Part shown: piece after piece, positions 9,194-20,560 of the stretch
Numbering within the stretch: position 1 is the first letter of the stretch
How the letters are laid out: every line of letters begins with the position of its first letter
DNA from: Chromobotia macracanthus
Lineage: Eukaryota; Chordata; Actinopteri; Cypriniformes; Botiidae
Length of the DNA: 64,000 bases
Reading direction: 5' to 3'
Assembly: GCA_036877525.1 (NCBI GenBank)
Contig: JAZGTH010000035.1
Coordinates: 3,090,501 to 3,154,500, forward strand
Program-made: the position numbers and the translations under genes
The notes under the pieces: model-generated
Database searches by the model: none
Seen by the model: the letters and a program-made list of their open reading frames with translations, nothing else
Told to the model about the DNA's origin: nothing

Positions 9194-12100
9194 GTAAGTA
9201 TGACTGCATTTTTTTAAAAGCTCGTGTTTTTTGTGTAAATACCTATCATCTAAAAAATTAATTCTATAAAAATCTAAGTTATTTATTCAACTAAAAATAA
9301 TTTCTAATACTTTTTGATAGACACAAAGACACCACAAACACACAGTGTATAACAGTTTACAAGATTTGGGCTCTTGTGTGGGTTTATTTTTTTCTTGTTT
9401 TAGAAGGGTGTACGTTACTTAATCACAGGGTAATATGTCAAACAATATCAATAGGGTTGCACAATTCAAGGAATTGTGCAAAGTTGGAACTTTCCATGGG
9501 AATTAATGGGAATATACTGGAAATGTCCTAAATTGTAGATTAGTCTATAACAGAGAAATTAAATGTACCTGGAAACAAACACCTTGCAGCATAATCTTGG
9601 TTAAAACAACCAGATTTAATGCAGATTTCCGAAATTCCCCAGTTTAACTACTCACAGAAAGTTTCTGGGGACATTTCTACCCCCTTTGTTACTCTAAATA
9701 CCGGTACAATTAGTTTATAGTGGAAAATATATTCAATATAGTTCACTTAAATATTTTGCTATTATTGACTCGGCTTTACAACAAATTGTTTGTTTCCAGT
9801 AACAAGCAACTTGTTTGTTCATACTGAATGCAAAAATGGGGCAAAACATGACGCATCACAAATCACAGCCAATCAAAGAGAAGAAAAGAAGAAAAACCTT
9901 GAAGGCAGTTTTTCTCTGGCTACGCAGTATTCTAAGTTTTATGCCACATTTTCTGATTCAGAGAGTAATGTAATGTCAGAACTAATATAAAAAGTATAAA
10001 TGCCTCTTGAGCTGCACACAGTTTGTGCAAGTGTATTGGCATGGTGGACTCCTAAACTGTCATGATAATAAAGTACTTTCAACCTGATAGCAGAAAGTAA
10101 GAACAACCTTTTGTTATGCGTTTTCCCCAACAGGCAGTATAAGACACGGTTGCGCGCTCACAAGCAGGACTGGAAGTCTGTGTGTGTTGATGTGACAGAG
10201 CATCGCTGTGATTTCTCTTATGCTGATCTATTTTACTTTGGCATGTTTTTGCTGCGTGTGCGGGCGAACACAGCTCAGCAGTCTTCTCACTGGGTCCAGG
10301 TTGAGTTCTGTCCTGATAAACATGGTGATGATTTACAGACTCTCTTTTCTCTCTTTTTACTTTTGATGTTGCTGTAGCATTCATTACTGTTTTAATAATT
10401 TTTGCAGCTGGTTTAGGCCCCCCGTCCAATGTGGCACTGAATTCGGTTAGAGACAGTCTAGAGATTATTATTTCTGACCCTCTAAGCAGTAATAACCAGT
10501 CCATGAAAGAGCTGGCACAGAAGATGTATTACCTCATCCAGTACTGGAAGAAATCTGAAGGCGTACAGGTATCTATGCACACCATTGCAGGGTTGCCAAC
10601 TCTTACATTTTGGCAAGAGACATGCTTTCTGGTTGTGTTTCACACTCTTACTCTGCCTAAATAAATCTTATGCCAAATAACAAACCAGTTTGACATAAAT
10701 ACAGCATAGCCACAAATTTGCTTATGTGAAGGGCCCTATTGTTTTCCTAGGATTATTAAAGTGCGAAGTTAGTATTGGGCCCCTTAACATGTCCTGTCCT
10801 TGGCCATTAGAACAGGGCAAAGATTGGCACATGGGTGGGGCAGAGGGGCTCGGTAGCACCCTCTGGTATGGGGCACAAAAAAAAACTTGTCTGGTCTTGT
10901 TGATCCAAACATCTTTTGCTATAAAACCCATTAGCTTCGCCCAACAGGAAGTTGGCCATTTTGGATTTTCTGTTAAAATTATGACAAAAAATAGGAAATC
11001 TCTAATATGGTATGGATCGAGTGATTTCATGAGTGAGTGACATCAAATTTGGCAGATATGTTTGGTGTGGTGGGCTGATGACTATTGACTATTGATATGA
11101 CCATTTTGTGTCACAGTCATAACGCCACCAACTGGCAACAGGAAGTGTGCCACTAAAGCAAACTTTAAAATAGTCCACTTACATTTAGCCAAGTCACCTC
11201 AGACTTGGTCAGAATAATGTAGAGACATGGCTGATGTTAAGTTCTAAAAGGATGTGCGAAATCTAAAATATTGTTGCCTTGGTAACATGTCAAACTTTAA
11301 AATTGTATTCAGATGTATTTGAGGCTCTTAAGATGCTTAAAATAGCATGAAGTTGGCCACTTTGGATTGTATGCAGATTTTCTGACAAATAAATGCTCCT
11401 CCTAGGGGTTTTATGGGATTGTCACCAAATGGGGTAAATATTATGCCAAGATGTTGAAAAAGATGCTAAATTGTGGAGGAATATTGACATTTCAAATAGT
11501 GTTGCCATGGTGAGGTAAAAATGTATGGCAACAAATGGAAACAGAAGGTGTCTCATGTTTTGTGTGCCTTAAGTGACTGTTCAGTCTTGAGCTGTATGTT
11601 AAGTCCTAGGGGGTGATGACATGGATATGGCTATTGTAAGTCAGAGTCATAGCGCCACCAGCTGGCAGTCACTTCAGACTGCTTGGTTAGAATGAAGGAG
11701 AGATATTGAAGATGGAAAATTTTAAACAGTTTTTTGATATTTTACATTATGTATTGCAAAACATTTATTTTAAAAACAGGAAGTGTCATATGTTCTGCAT
11801 GCATCAACTGATTTGCAAACTCAAGCTGATGTTTGGTAACATCCATGTGGCTGACAGCACAAAACAAGGGCATTGTGAGAAATAAATAGAAGCAGAAAAG
11901 TGGAAGTGGAAAGGGAGCTGGAGAAATGAATGAAGTTTTACCCAGTTTTGGGGCCATGCTGTATTTATGGGGCTGAAGAAAAGGCAAAGGATAATAAACC
12001 TTGGAAGGTTTCTTTTATGATTATTTCTTTTTGTTTTTTCTTATGTTCTTTGTTTTTCTTTGCTGCAGAGTTTATATTTACAATAAAAACATTATTTTCA

Positions 12101-15100
12101 GTGCTCATTTGATAAAATGGTTACTGCATAATAAAGTTTTAATAAAAAGTTGAGTTCTTAGCCATCAGATTTTAAACCATTAGGTCCTTACTCATATTTA
12201 TATTCTTTGAACATAACATTTCTTAGAACATTTTTATACTTTGGAAAATCATAGTCATTAAGATTGTGTCATAAGAGTCTTAAGATAAAAATATATATTT
12301 ATGAGATACAAATCTAAATTTTAAGATGATAAATCATAATTGAGAAAGTTATCTCATCATTTTTAATCAAAAATTATTTACATAAAATTCACATAAGATT
12401 TTTTTCATTGCAACAATAACATTTTTAGATCAATGTTTCAGGTGTTTTGAAATGTATCAATGATTGAGCTGAAATGCATGATGTAAAGGCAAAACCCAAT
12501 TTCCTTTTTCTTTACTTTCACATATAGATGGCTGACATTCGGCGAACAGATAATAATGTTGTGACATTATCAGAGCTGGACAGATGGACATGGTACTGTG
12601 TAAGAATTCAGTCTCGCTGTGAGTTCTACAACAAGAGCAGCATCTTTAGTGACACACTCTGCTTACAGACAGGAGGTGAAAAACACCAAACACAACCCAA
12701 AACACTTTAGTCTTCTTTTAGCATTTTTATGTTTCCAGTGAAGTCAGTTAAACAAGTGAACCATCAACCTGTCTTACATAAATGTTTATCATTGTCAAAA
12801 AATTTTATCATTGTTCTGTGATTATAAATATAACATATAGCATACGAGAATATCATTAGGAAAGTTCCTAATGATATGCCTAGTCATATACCATGAAAAA
12901 ATACAGCCAGATAAATAAGTATTTAACACAAAGGGCATAGGATGCTTTGAAAAGCATGTGTTGTATGTGTGATTTCAGGAGAAACTACATATCTGGAGAT
13001 GTTTCTTTACTTCCTGGTGCTGTGTTTCCTGTTAGCGTTGGTACTGTTGATTGGCTACAAGACTTACAAAACCTTTAAGAACACTTTTCACCCAGCTGTT
13101 CAACTTCCAGTGTACATCAAGGAGGTATAAAACATTTATACTTTATGATAATCTGACCACAGTATTCAATTCAGTTTTATGTATAGTGCTTTTCACAATG
13201 ACATTGTTGCAAAGCAGCTATATAATAAAAGACAGAATGCAAAGGAAAAATGTTTTCCTGTAAAATGAGTGTTAGTACAACCCCAAATCAGAAAAAGTTG
13301 GGACAGTATGGAAAACACAGATAAAAAAAGAAAGTAGTGATTTCTAAATTTACTTTGACTTGTATTTCATTGCAGACAATACAACAGCACATTATTTAAT
13401 GTGTTGCTCATGATTTTTATTGTTTTTTCTTCAAAAAAACCAAACTTCCTATTTTGGTTCTTGCAACACATTTCAAAAAAAGTTGGAACAGGAGCAATTT
13501 AGGGCTAGTAATCAGGTAAATTGGTTAAATAATGATGTGATTTGAAACAGGTGATGTCAACAGGTGATTGTAATTATGATTTGGTACAAAAGCAGCATCC
13601 AAGAACGGTCTAGTCCTTTAGGAGCAAAGATGGGCCGAGGATCGCCAGTTTGCCAACAAATACGTGATAAAATTATTGAAATGTTTAAAAACAACGTTCC
13701 TCAAAGAAAGATAGGAAGACATTTGCTTATTTCACCTTCAACGGTGCATAACATAATTAAAAGATTCAAGGAATGTGGAGGAATTTCAGTGCGTAAAGGA
13801 CAAGGGCGCAAGCCTAAGCTGAACAACCGTGCTCTCCGATCCCTCAGACGGCACTGCATCAAGAATCGTCATTCATCTATAAGCAATATCACCACATGGG
13901 CTCAGGACTACTTTGGCAAACCTTTGTCAAGTGCCACAATACGTAGTTACATCCACAAATGCCAGTTAAAACTGTACTGTGCCAAAAGGAAGCCCTATGT
14001 TAACAGTGTCCAGAAGCGCCGTCGACTTCTCTGGGCTCTGAGGCATCTGGGATGGACCATCACACAGTGGAAACGTGTACTGTGGTCAGATGAATTAGTA
14101 TTTCAGGTATTTTTTGGGAGAAATGGACGCTGTGTGCTCCGGACCAAAGAACAAAAGGATCATTCAGACTGTTACCAGCAACAAGTCCAAAAGCCAGGGT
14201 CTGTCATGGTATGGGGTTGTGTCAGTGCCCTTGGTAAAGGTAACTTGCACTTCTGTGATGGCACCATTAATGCTGAAAAGTACATAGAGATTTTGGAGCA
14301 CAATAGAAGACTTCAAGAAGACATCTTTTCCAGGGATGTCCATGCATATTTCAACAAGATAATGCAAAACCACATTCTGCACACATTACAAAGTCCTGGC
14401 TGCGGAGGAAGATGATACAGGTACTTGACTGGCCTGCACTTCTTCACTTGGTGTCTTCAGTCCCTAAACGTCTTTTAAGTGTTGTGAAAAGGAATGGCAA
14501 CATTACAAAGTGGTAAATGCTTTACTGTTCCAACTTTTTGGAATGTGTTGCAAGAAAAAACAATAAAAATCATGAGGAACACATTAAATAATGTGCTGTT
14601 GTATTTCATTGCAGACAATACAAGTCAAAGTAAATTTAGAAATTTAGTCTTTTATTTTTGTTTTCCATACTGTCCCAACTTTTTTGGATTTGGTGTTGTA
14701 ATACTAATTAACAACACTAAAATTATGGTGGATTTATGAATAACTTGATAAACATGGTCAACCAAAACATCAATGATGTATAGATACATTTGGGGGAAAA
14801 AAGGCTAAACGGATGCTTTAAAGAGCACATTGGACTAAAGTAAATGCCTGAGATGGAGTCCTGGAGTTATGTTCATAATTAGTCTATGTAGACAGGTTAC
14901 ACGTTAACAAAAGCACAGCTACACTATCAGTCAAAAGTTTGGAAACACTTCACTGAAATGTCAGATTAAAAATCTTTTAATCTGAAGACATTTGATTAAA
15001 CGTTAAAAATTTAAAAATAAAAATATAATTGTTGTATATATATATTACAATTACAACATATTAATTTCAATTTAATTTTTGTTATTAGAAAACTTAAATA

Positions 15101-17871
15101 AAAAAAAAATGTTTTTGAAATGGATGATTTGGACCAAATAACGAAGAAAAAAGCAGCCAATAAGAACGCAGGATAGAGGGGATCATCTTCAAAACTCTTT
15201 AAAAATCTTCTCAGGATGATTCCTCAAGAAACTGGGTGATGGAAAATGTCAAGAAAATTTTGTAGACGAAGGGTGACTATTGAATATGCAAGAATATATC
15301 CTTTTTTACCTTATTTTTAATTTTCTTTAGTCACAACATAATTCCTAAAGTTACATTTCTGTTATTTCATAGTTTTACATTCACATTTACATTTAGTCAT
15401 TTAGCAGACGTGCTTTTATCCAAAGCGACTTACAAAGGATGAGTTTTGATAAGTTTACTATTATTTATAAATTAAAAAAAAATATGAACAAAGAAAAAGT
15501 GTTTCCATACTTTTGACCCGTAGTGTAGATGACCCTCTGATAGAGCATTCGTTATTTTCACCGCCAATGGAAGTCAATCAAACGGGACTAACAAATCATG
15601 CTTATGGATGACAAAAAGTTTTATAACCATTATATGTGATCATCATTTTATTTATCTTTTTGTTATATTATTATGAATTAGCCACAAGTAACATTGTTGA
15701 ATGCTAAATTACTACTTATACGTGTTTATCGACTTAAATGGTGGGGTAATGTCAACCAGCAAGTTTTAAGAGTACATTTGAATGTACCCACAGCACTTGC
15801 AAAAAGGCTGACTTACTATTTATGTATAATAACCATTATTGATCCTCATTTGTCCAAAACTCTTCTTGGGTCATTTAATTCACCCTTGCTTTTAATGTTG
15901 CTTGGTGTTTTCATTTAAACATTTGATTTTTCATTTAAGCATTTGAATTTTCATTTTAATTTTTATTAAGAAAATACTTCCATAATAAACAGCTAGGCAT
16001 ATATGACAAAATGAAGTACTTTTGGAGGAAACATGTGGAGACAAGAAAAAAATAAAATTTAAATTCCTAATGAATAAAGTTAAACAAGAAATGTAGTCAT
16101 AATTTTCACTCCAATACATTAAGATACATTGCATTTGGTCACCTTGTCGCTTAGTTCTAGTTCCTCAAATTAAATTTTTTAACACAACCAAAGCTCATAT
16201 TAGATTCACAAATTCCACATCGCCAATGGTTTCCACCCCACGCAGCTCCTTCTGGTCTATTGCCCATCGTTTGTGCAGTGGAAAGGTGGCTTTATGCTGG
16301 AGTTACAATTTTTAAAAGATAAACTAATATGCAAAAAATTGTCATTGTATCAACAATTCTACATTAAACATTTTAAAACATTTACATGTAACACTTCATT
16401 ATGATAGTCCACTACAGACATTCTCCTACCTATAAGTAACTGCAATTATTTGTTATCTACCAGTATAAAATGTCTTAAAAGCACAATATTTAATTATCGC
16501 TGCTAGAGGTTGCATTTTTAAAACAATAATAAAGGTGAAGCTTGATGACATGAGGGTGGCATGAGTAAATGTGAGAATTTTGATTTTAAATTATATCTTG
16601 GGTCTTCCCAGCTTTGTAATAGCATTTAAAGCTTCAAATAGCACGTCCATTCATAAAAAAAGTCTTATGGTTTATAAAATAAACCATAAGACAGTTTATC
16701 CATACAATATGTTCATGTCTTTTAAAGTGAAAGATACATTTGTGAAAAAAATCTTGAACACTTTGAACACTAGTGATTGATACATCACATTTTGAATGGC
16801 CAGTAGATTGTGTTCTACTGGCCATTGCAGTGTTCACTGCAGCCACTTTTTTTGTATTAATAAAACCTAGCAGCAAGTTATGCATATATATTTACACATC
16901 ATGCTACTGCATCATTCAATACTGCAGTATTTCTACATTATGCATTCAATTGTTCCATGGTCTTAAGAAGAAAGTAGTTTTTTTACTATGGTGCTGCCTA
17001 AGAAACAGTTGTGTAAAAATCTACACTTTAATGAATAATATAGGAGAAATAAACGTTTTGCATCAGATTACTGGCGTCTGTTGACAAAAAGCAAAAACAA
17101 TTACTGCTGCAGATGACATCAGTGTTTTTTTTACATCCACCTTTTATGGAGTAATTTTAAATATAATAAATTTAGCATTTGGTTATATATTTAGACTTTC
17201 TTAACTACTATTTGTCAGAGTTTTATTTTAAATTATTCTCATTTGTCAGTTTTTACAATAATGCCACACTGTGCTTACAGGGACCTTTTGTTATTTGATC
17301 TGTGTTCGTGTACACTATTGCTTATACATTGATATATTTCTGGCATCCTGCCACAATATCAACACTGACCATCACAAACTTTGAATGTTTTATAGTCTTA
17401 CCCCTTCATTTCTGTGGAGCTGAATTATGTGTTGTTTTCAACACAAAAAAAGAAATTTCCATTAATTTCCTATGGTTGGTAAATTTTGACAGTTGCTTTT
17501 TTATGACCGCTTAGAATTTTTAAATCTAAAGTCAGTCTCAAATTTCTTTGAACAATCCCTGCACAAAAAGCTTTATTTGTTTACTTCCTAAATCTTCAGA
17601 GAAATTATCTACAGAAACAAAAGAACAAGGATTAAAAAGTACACAACTCTTCTTATAACCAGATCTATCTATCTATCTATCTATCTATCTGTATATCTAT
17701 CTATCTGTATATCTATCTATCTATCTATCTATCTGTATATCTATCTGTATATCTATCTGTATATCTATCTGTATATCTATCTGTATATCTATCTGTATAT
17801 CTGTATATCTATCTGTATATATCTATATATCTATATCTATATTCTCATGTGTCAGTTTATATATTATATAT

Positions 17872-17939
<68 letters not shown>

Positions 17940-18288
17940 TTCAGAAAATGTAATATCAACATCCATAAATCTGTACATAGGTATCCTTTATGAAATAAGC
18001 ACACAGCGCAGATACAACAACACAATCACAACATGAAAAGGTGGAGGTTTTAAGCAAATTACAACCATTTCTCTTTTTCTGTATTTTTAGCACTGGGCAG
18101 CTGACATGCCATGGCTGTTGACCCCTGAGTCCGAGTCTGTTTGTAAGCACCTGGACATTACCAGTGCTGAGAGCGAGTCTGTAATGACAGTGATGGATGT
18201 CCATATCTCAGAACAAGATCAAGCAACAGAAACACACAGTCAACATGGCAGTGGAGATTCAGGCTTTAACTCCACAGAGGAGGACTAG
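9036..18288 (+). CDS. crfb5: Class II cytokine receptor, IFNAR1-like (probable CRFB5); whole gene span, 6 coding exons
   Basis: Single-pass plasma-membrane receptor chain for an interferon/IL-10-type cytokine. Coding exons: 9036-9193, 10134-10324, 10408-10568, 12528-12675, 12979-13124 and 18091-18288. They join in frame (phases 2,1,0,1,0) to 333 aa. Residues 1-16 are a signal peptide (MLCLCVLFTVFGGLIS). D1 runs to about 105 with cysteines at 70 and 78; D2 runs from the 'GPPSNV' hinge to about 215; the membrane helix is about 227-245; the tail has 88 residues. D1 'YILQWDWD' and the D2 'GLGPPSNV...IQYWKKSEGV' pattern resemble IFNAR1 D1-D2. Mammalian IFNAR1 has four ectodomain modules; fish CRFB5 has two. 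The acidic Ser-rich tail ends 'GDSGFNSTEED' without a tyrosine-based STAT motif, which fits an accessory chain. The alternative identity is CRFB4/IL10RB. Confidence 0.72.
9430..9700. repeat. Possible hAT-like fragment in crfb5 intron 1
   Basis: It begins 'atagggttgcacaattcaagg' and contains 'ttccatgggaattaatgggaatatactgg', text that resembles a common fish nonautonomous repeat. No matching opposite end was found, so limits are approximate. Confidence 0.3.
10134..10324 (+). CDS. crfb5: crfb5 coding exon 2: rest of D1
   Basis: Acceptor 'ttttccccaacag|gcag'; donor 'catg|gtgatg', phase 1. It encodes about residues 53-116. The cysteine pair 'SVC...HRC' (70 and 78) and 'LRVRAN...SSHWVQVEFCPDK' are the F-G end of D1, the interferon-receptor counterpart of the WSxWS region. 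Confidence 0.85.
10408..10568 (+). CDS. crfb5: crfb5 coding exon 3: start of D2
   Basis: Acceptor 'aatttttgcag|ct', donor 'acag|gtatct', phase 0. It encodes about residues 117-170: the inter-domain linker 'GLGPPSNVALNSV', a strand 'SLEIIISDP', an 'NQS' sequon and 'MYYLIQYWKKSEGVQ'. This order matches D2 of IFNAR1-like chains. Confidence 0.88.
10720..11740 (+). repeat. Dispersed noncoding repeat, copy 1
   Basis: Characteristic modules: 'gggccctattgttttcctag', 'ggctcggtagcaccctctgg', 'gaagttggccattttggat', 'cagtcataacgccaccaactggcaacaggaagtgtg' and 'gccaagtcacctcagacttggtcagaa'. The same modules recur at 37150-37620 and 42415-42800 (+) and inverted at 31075-31215, 48795-50110 and 51345-51500. 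Internally the 'cagtcat(a)gcgccacca' module occurs twice (about 11115 and 11645). The open frames here show no protein similarity. Confidence 0.65.
12528..12675 (+). CDS. crfb5: crfb5 coding exon 4: end of D2
   Basis: Acceptor 'tttcacatatag|atg', donor 'aggag|gtgaaa', phase 1. It encodes about residues 171-219. 'WTWYCVRIQSRCEFYNKSS' and 'FSDTLCLQTGG' are the typical closing strands of class II receptor D2, with its conserved C...C pair. 'NKS' is a sequon. Confidence 0.88.
12979..13124 (+). CDS. crfb5: crfb5 coding exon 5: transmembrane segment and juxtamembrane region
   Basis: Acceptor 'gtgatttcag|gag', donor 'aaggag|gtataa', phase 0. A 19-residue run of Met/Phe/Leu/Val/Cys/Ala/Ile follows 'ETTYLE'; then basic 'YKTYKTFKN' and 'PAVQLPVYIKE', a proline-containing juxtamembrane stretch of the kind that contacts a Janus kinase in this family (known of the family, not shown here). 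Confidence 0.88.
13160..13245 (+). repeat. Short dispersed repeat ('caaagcagct')
   Basis: 'attcagttttatgtatagtgcttttcacaatgacattgttgcaaagcagct' resembles 59118-59175 ('atttatttatatagcgccttgtacaaggctgcattgcttcaaagcagctttac'). A known-looking fish retroelement tail; the class is not resolved. Confidence 0.5.
13278..14698 (+). mobile_element. Tc1/mariner element, copy A
   Basis: It is flanked by TA on both sides (13276-13277 and 14699-14700). Long inverted ends of about 200 bp: the left starts 'caaccccaaatcagaaaaagttggg' and the right ends in a near inverse. It carries a transposase gene lacking its C-terminal part. Inserted in the last intron of crfb5. Confidence 0.95.
13630..14415 (+). pseudogene. 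Tc1 transposase, C-terminally truncated (copy A)
   Basis: The start 'MGRGSPVCQQIRDKIIEMF' opens the paired-like helix-turn-helix domain (about residues 1-110), followed by the first catalytic aspartate in 'VLWSDELVF'. The frame shifts near 'LEHNRRLQEDIF' relative to copy B, and the region that should hold the second Asp and the Glu (DNAKPH and SPTENVW boxes) is deleted before the 3' inverted end. The protein cannot be catalytic. The sibling copy at 31968-32759 keeps those boxes but lost other parts. Confidence 0.9.
14922..15525. mobile_element. TA-flanked MITE with Tc1-like ends
   Basis: TA dinucleotides flank inverted ends 'cactatcagtcaaaagtttggaaacac' and the inverse of 'gtgtttccatacttttgacccgtagtg'. 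There is no intact gene; the interior at 15370-15440 contains a LINE/SINE-tail-like stretch 'catttagcagacgtgcttttatccaaagcgacttacaa'. Confidence 0.8.
15370..15442 (+). repeat. LINE/SINE tail fragment
   Basis: 'tttagtcatttagcagacgtgcttttatccaaagcgacttacaa' is the tail module also seen at 50283-50335 and, inverted, at the end of the SINE at 45257-45420. It is nested in the MITE at 14922-15525. Confidence 0.75.
15530..16640. other. Intronic sequence, nothing recognised
   Basis: Part of crfb5 intron 5. AT-rich, with no exon-like or repeat-family signal seen. Confidence 0.4.
16662..16692. repeat. Perfect hairpin, 14-bp arms
   Basis: 'gtcttatggtttat', loop 'aaa', then the exact inverse 'ataaaccataagac'. 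It lies in crfb5 intron 5, with a second perfect hairpin about 100 bp downstream. Confidence 0.97.
16796..16825. repeat. Perfect hairpin, 12-bp arms
   Basis: 'atggccagtaga', loop 'ttgtgt', then the exact inverse 'tctactggccat'. No miRNA-length precursor is evident from sequence alone. Confidence 0.97.
17662..17850. repeat. (TATC)n microsatellite with GTATATC variants
   Basis: A 'ctat' array with interspersed 'ctgtat' units, about 190 bp, in crfb5 intron 5. It passes into a TA-rich stretch. Confidence 0.97.
17868..17940. repeat. (TA)n microsatellite
   Basis: Two (AT)n blocks separated by 'ataata', about 150 bp upstream of the last crfb5 exon. Confidence 0.95.
18091..18288 (+). CDS. crfb5: crfb5 coding exon 6: cytoplasmic tail and stop
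   Basis: Acceptor 'ctgtatttttag|cac'. It encodes 65 residues to TAG at 18286-18288. It starts 'HWAADMPWLL', is rich in Ser/Glu/Asp and ends 'SGDSGFNSTEED'. No tyrosine is present in this exon. The preceding intron is about 5 kb and holds a Tc1 copy, a MITE and microsatellites. Confidence 0.82.
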   Translation, partial: HWAADMPWLLTPESESVCKHLDITSAESESVMTVMDVHISEQDQATETHSQHGSGDSGFNSTEED

Positions 18289-18980
18289 TGCCAGAGACAG
18301 TATAGCACCACATCACAAAAACTGATGTTCATATGGAAAACATGAAACATGTAAGAAAAACCACAGAGAAGAGACACTGGTTGGGATGCAGGAGTTCAGT
18401 GTTTGAACTGATTTGACTGGGTCCATTATTTCAAAGTTACACTTTTTATTCTTACAGGCAAACATGACCTTCTTGAGATAATTAGTGGTGTTTGCTAAGG
18501 CACCACTATTAATTTTGTCCGTAGGGTTAGTCATTTGAACATACCCCTAATCTGGGGGGAGGGGTGGCGGGATGGGTTGTGTACAGTTGAGTGTGGACGT
18601 TAGGTGTGGAGTCTGTCTGTCATTGGAAGAAAGCCCTGTTTTCTGAGCCCATTTGGGGTAACACCACATGGCCCAAGAGAGACTAAAACATTCCAATACA
18701 CCAAAGGACTCTTGACTTTAACTAAACTGTCATAGATTGTAGATATTTGTATATATTCCAATTTTATGTTGACTACTATGTATCTTAACTGTAATTCTGT
18801 AGATAGTTATGCAAGTTTGGACTGATGTTCTGTTTGTATTCATGTATTAGGATGAATCACAAATTTCAAACTCTGTCATATTTAATATCTAACAGATCGT
18901 CTTCTAATTCCCCATCAGACTATGAATGTTGTGTAACCATAACAGGCATATTGTCTTTCTACAATAACCTGGATTAATAT
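18289..18980 (+). other. Probable 3' untranslated region of crfb5
   Basis: Follows the stop codon without repeat signatures. No AATAAA occurs until 19387, so the transcript either uses a variant signal here or runs into the LTR-like block. Confidence 0.45.
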
Positions 18981-18984
18981 TTGC

Positions 18985-19430
18985 AAATGTACCATCCGAC
19001 CATAAAACATGCAAATAAGGTGTTGAGTGAGATGAAACTTTTGCCTGCTTTACACCTATTGGTTGTTTTAGTTTCACTGGGCGTGACCGGTGTGAAGTTA
19101 AAAATGACCACCAACACCAATCTTAGTCTTTGAGTTCTTACTGTCTTAGCTTCACCTCTCCTGCTCTTCAGCCAAGGATCTTTGGCCCTAGCACCCCTCC
19201 CCCATGGAGACAACGCTTCAGCTAACTTCGTTGATCTCTGGAACTCAACGAACTTCATCGCATATCTGAACCACTCAGGACTCTCTCTCCATGTGCATTT
19301 GGATCCGCGCTCTGCTCTAGAGCTCAGTGCAAGTATCCGATTTCTATACACATAGAATAGCTGTGCTATTAGCTGTAAGGTGTGCTAATAAAGTCACCGT
19401 TATTAAGGTGATTCTCCTGGTGGTTCATTC
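18985..19430 (+). mobile_element. Possible solo LTR
   Basis: A more GC-rich block than its surroundings, ending with AATAAA at 19387-19392 ('gtgctaataaagtcaccgttattaaggtgattctcc') and a U5-like tail. An open frame on the - strand (18974-19351) has no recognisable motif and is probably noncoding. No second LTR, primer-binding site or internal genes are visible, so this is a weak call. Confidence 0.3.
19387..19392 (+). terminator. AATAAA, candidate polyadenylation signal
   Basis: First AATAAA on the + strand after the crfb5 stop codon, 1.1 kb downstream. A second lies at 19592-19597. Either could end the crfb5 transcript; the first may instead belong to the LTR-like block. Confidence 0.35.
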
Positions 19431-20290
19431 AGAAATGCTTAAACTGATTGTTAAAATGTTAAACTGATTTAACTTTGTACTGGCTTATCCTCTCTCTCCC
19501 TCTCCTTGCTTTCCTTACATTTGGTTGTGTTTAATGTGTGTATGTTTATGTCTGTCTAGTCGTATGTTATGTTTCCCCTGTAGTGTAGTGTAATAAACAC
19601 CCATATATATTCACCCTTGATTGTTGCTGCATTTAATGCTCACAGATAAGGTCACTTATACTGTGTTCGAGCTCGCTACATGCTCTAAAGTCCTATTAAA
19701 ACTGGCGTTGTTTTCAAGGCCAAATAATGTTTCTTAGATTCAATAAGTCCGCATATGCACTCACTGGACGAATGCAAAAGCTGAATATTGTAATCATTCC
19801 TGCTGATCAGTTACTACAAAATATGTATATTTAATGATTATATGTATTTTCCTTTGTGCTAAAACTGTTCAATGAACAAAATGGTGTTTTTGACATTCGA
19901 TTTGATACATCATTATAATGGTGGTTCATGCTCATAATCTGGAGTCCCTAATCCTGCTTATCTTTGCTACATGCTCAGAGCGTTAAATCAGTGCATTACA
20001 TTAAGAATTCCCCAAATCATTGATTGATCCTAATCAATTATTAATATTTTCCATTTGGAATAATATTTGTTTCCCTTACACAGGGAATGGTGGAAAATAG
20101 ATCTATTGACATAATTTTGAGTGAACTTGTTCATAAATAATTACATCTGTGGTGGAGAATGCTTTATTTGTGAACAAACCTCAATATGAATCCCTTTTTA
20201 CATTTTTACTACAAAAGCAAGATACTGCACTTTTACGCTTCATTATCAGAAAGCTCTTTTCCTACCCATGTTGCACAAGAACTGTGGTTA

Positions 20291-20560
20291 CCTTTTTAGG
20301 TAGCTTTCCTTTAAAATCAACTGGCATACAAATGAATGAACCTGTGAAAAATTAAGAGCTCTTTTTGTGCAAAAAATAGAACTACATAAGTCACAATGTC
20401 TGCATTGCAGACAGAAAAGCTATTATTAAGCGTGGCATTTCAGGAGGATTTCAGTTTTATTATAGCTTTTAAAATAACAGCTCTTAATTTTTCACAGGTT
20501 CATTTGTTTGCCAGTTGATTTTAAAGGAAAGCTACCTAAAAAGGTAGCTTTTTAGGTAGC
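20291..20560. repeat. Imperfect inverted repeat with nested hairpin
   Basis: Left arm 20291-20360 ('cctttttaggtagctttcct' to 'aaaaattaagagct') pairs with right arm 20480-20543, with a 119-bp spacer and one small indel. The right arm continues into a second hairpin: 'gctacctaaaaa' (20531-20542), loop 'ggtagc', inverse 'tttttaggtagc' (20549-20560). No coding sequence. Possibly a foldback element. Confidence 0.9.

Noticed and set aside
10722..11040. Overlapping 100-codon frames on both strands
   Set aside because: They fall in a noncoding dispersed repeat; mirror-image frames on both strands are a composition effect.
17860..17945. CRISPR-like or satellite array
   Set aside because: Simple TA and TATC microsatellites; no spaced repeats, and the genome is eukaryotic.
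18974..19351. 125-codon open frame on the - strand
   Set aside because: No recognisable domain, no splice partners, and it overlaps an LTR-like block with + strand poly-A features.
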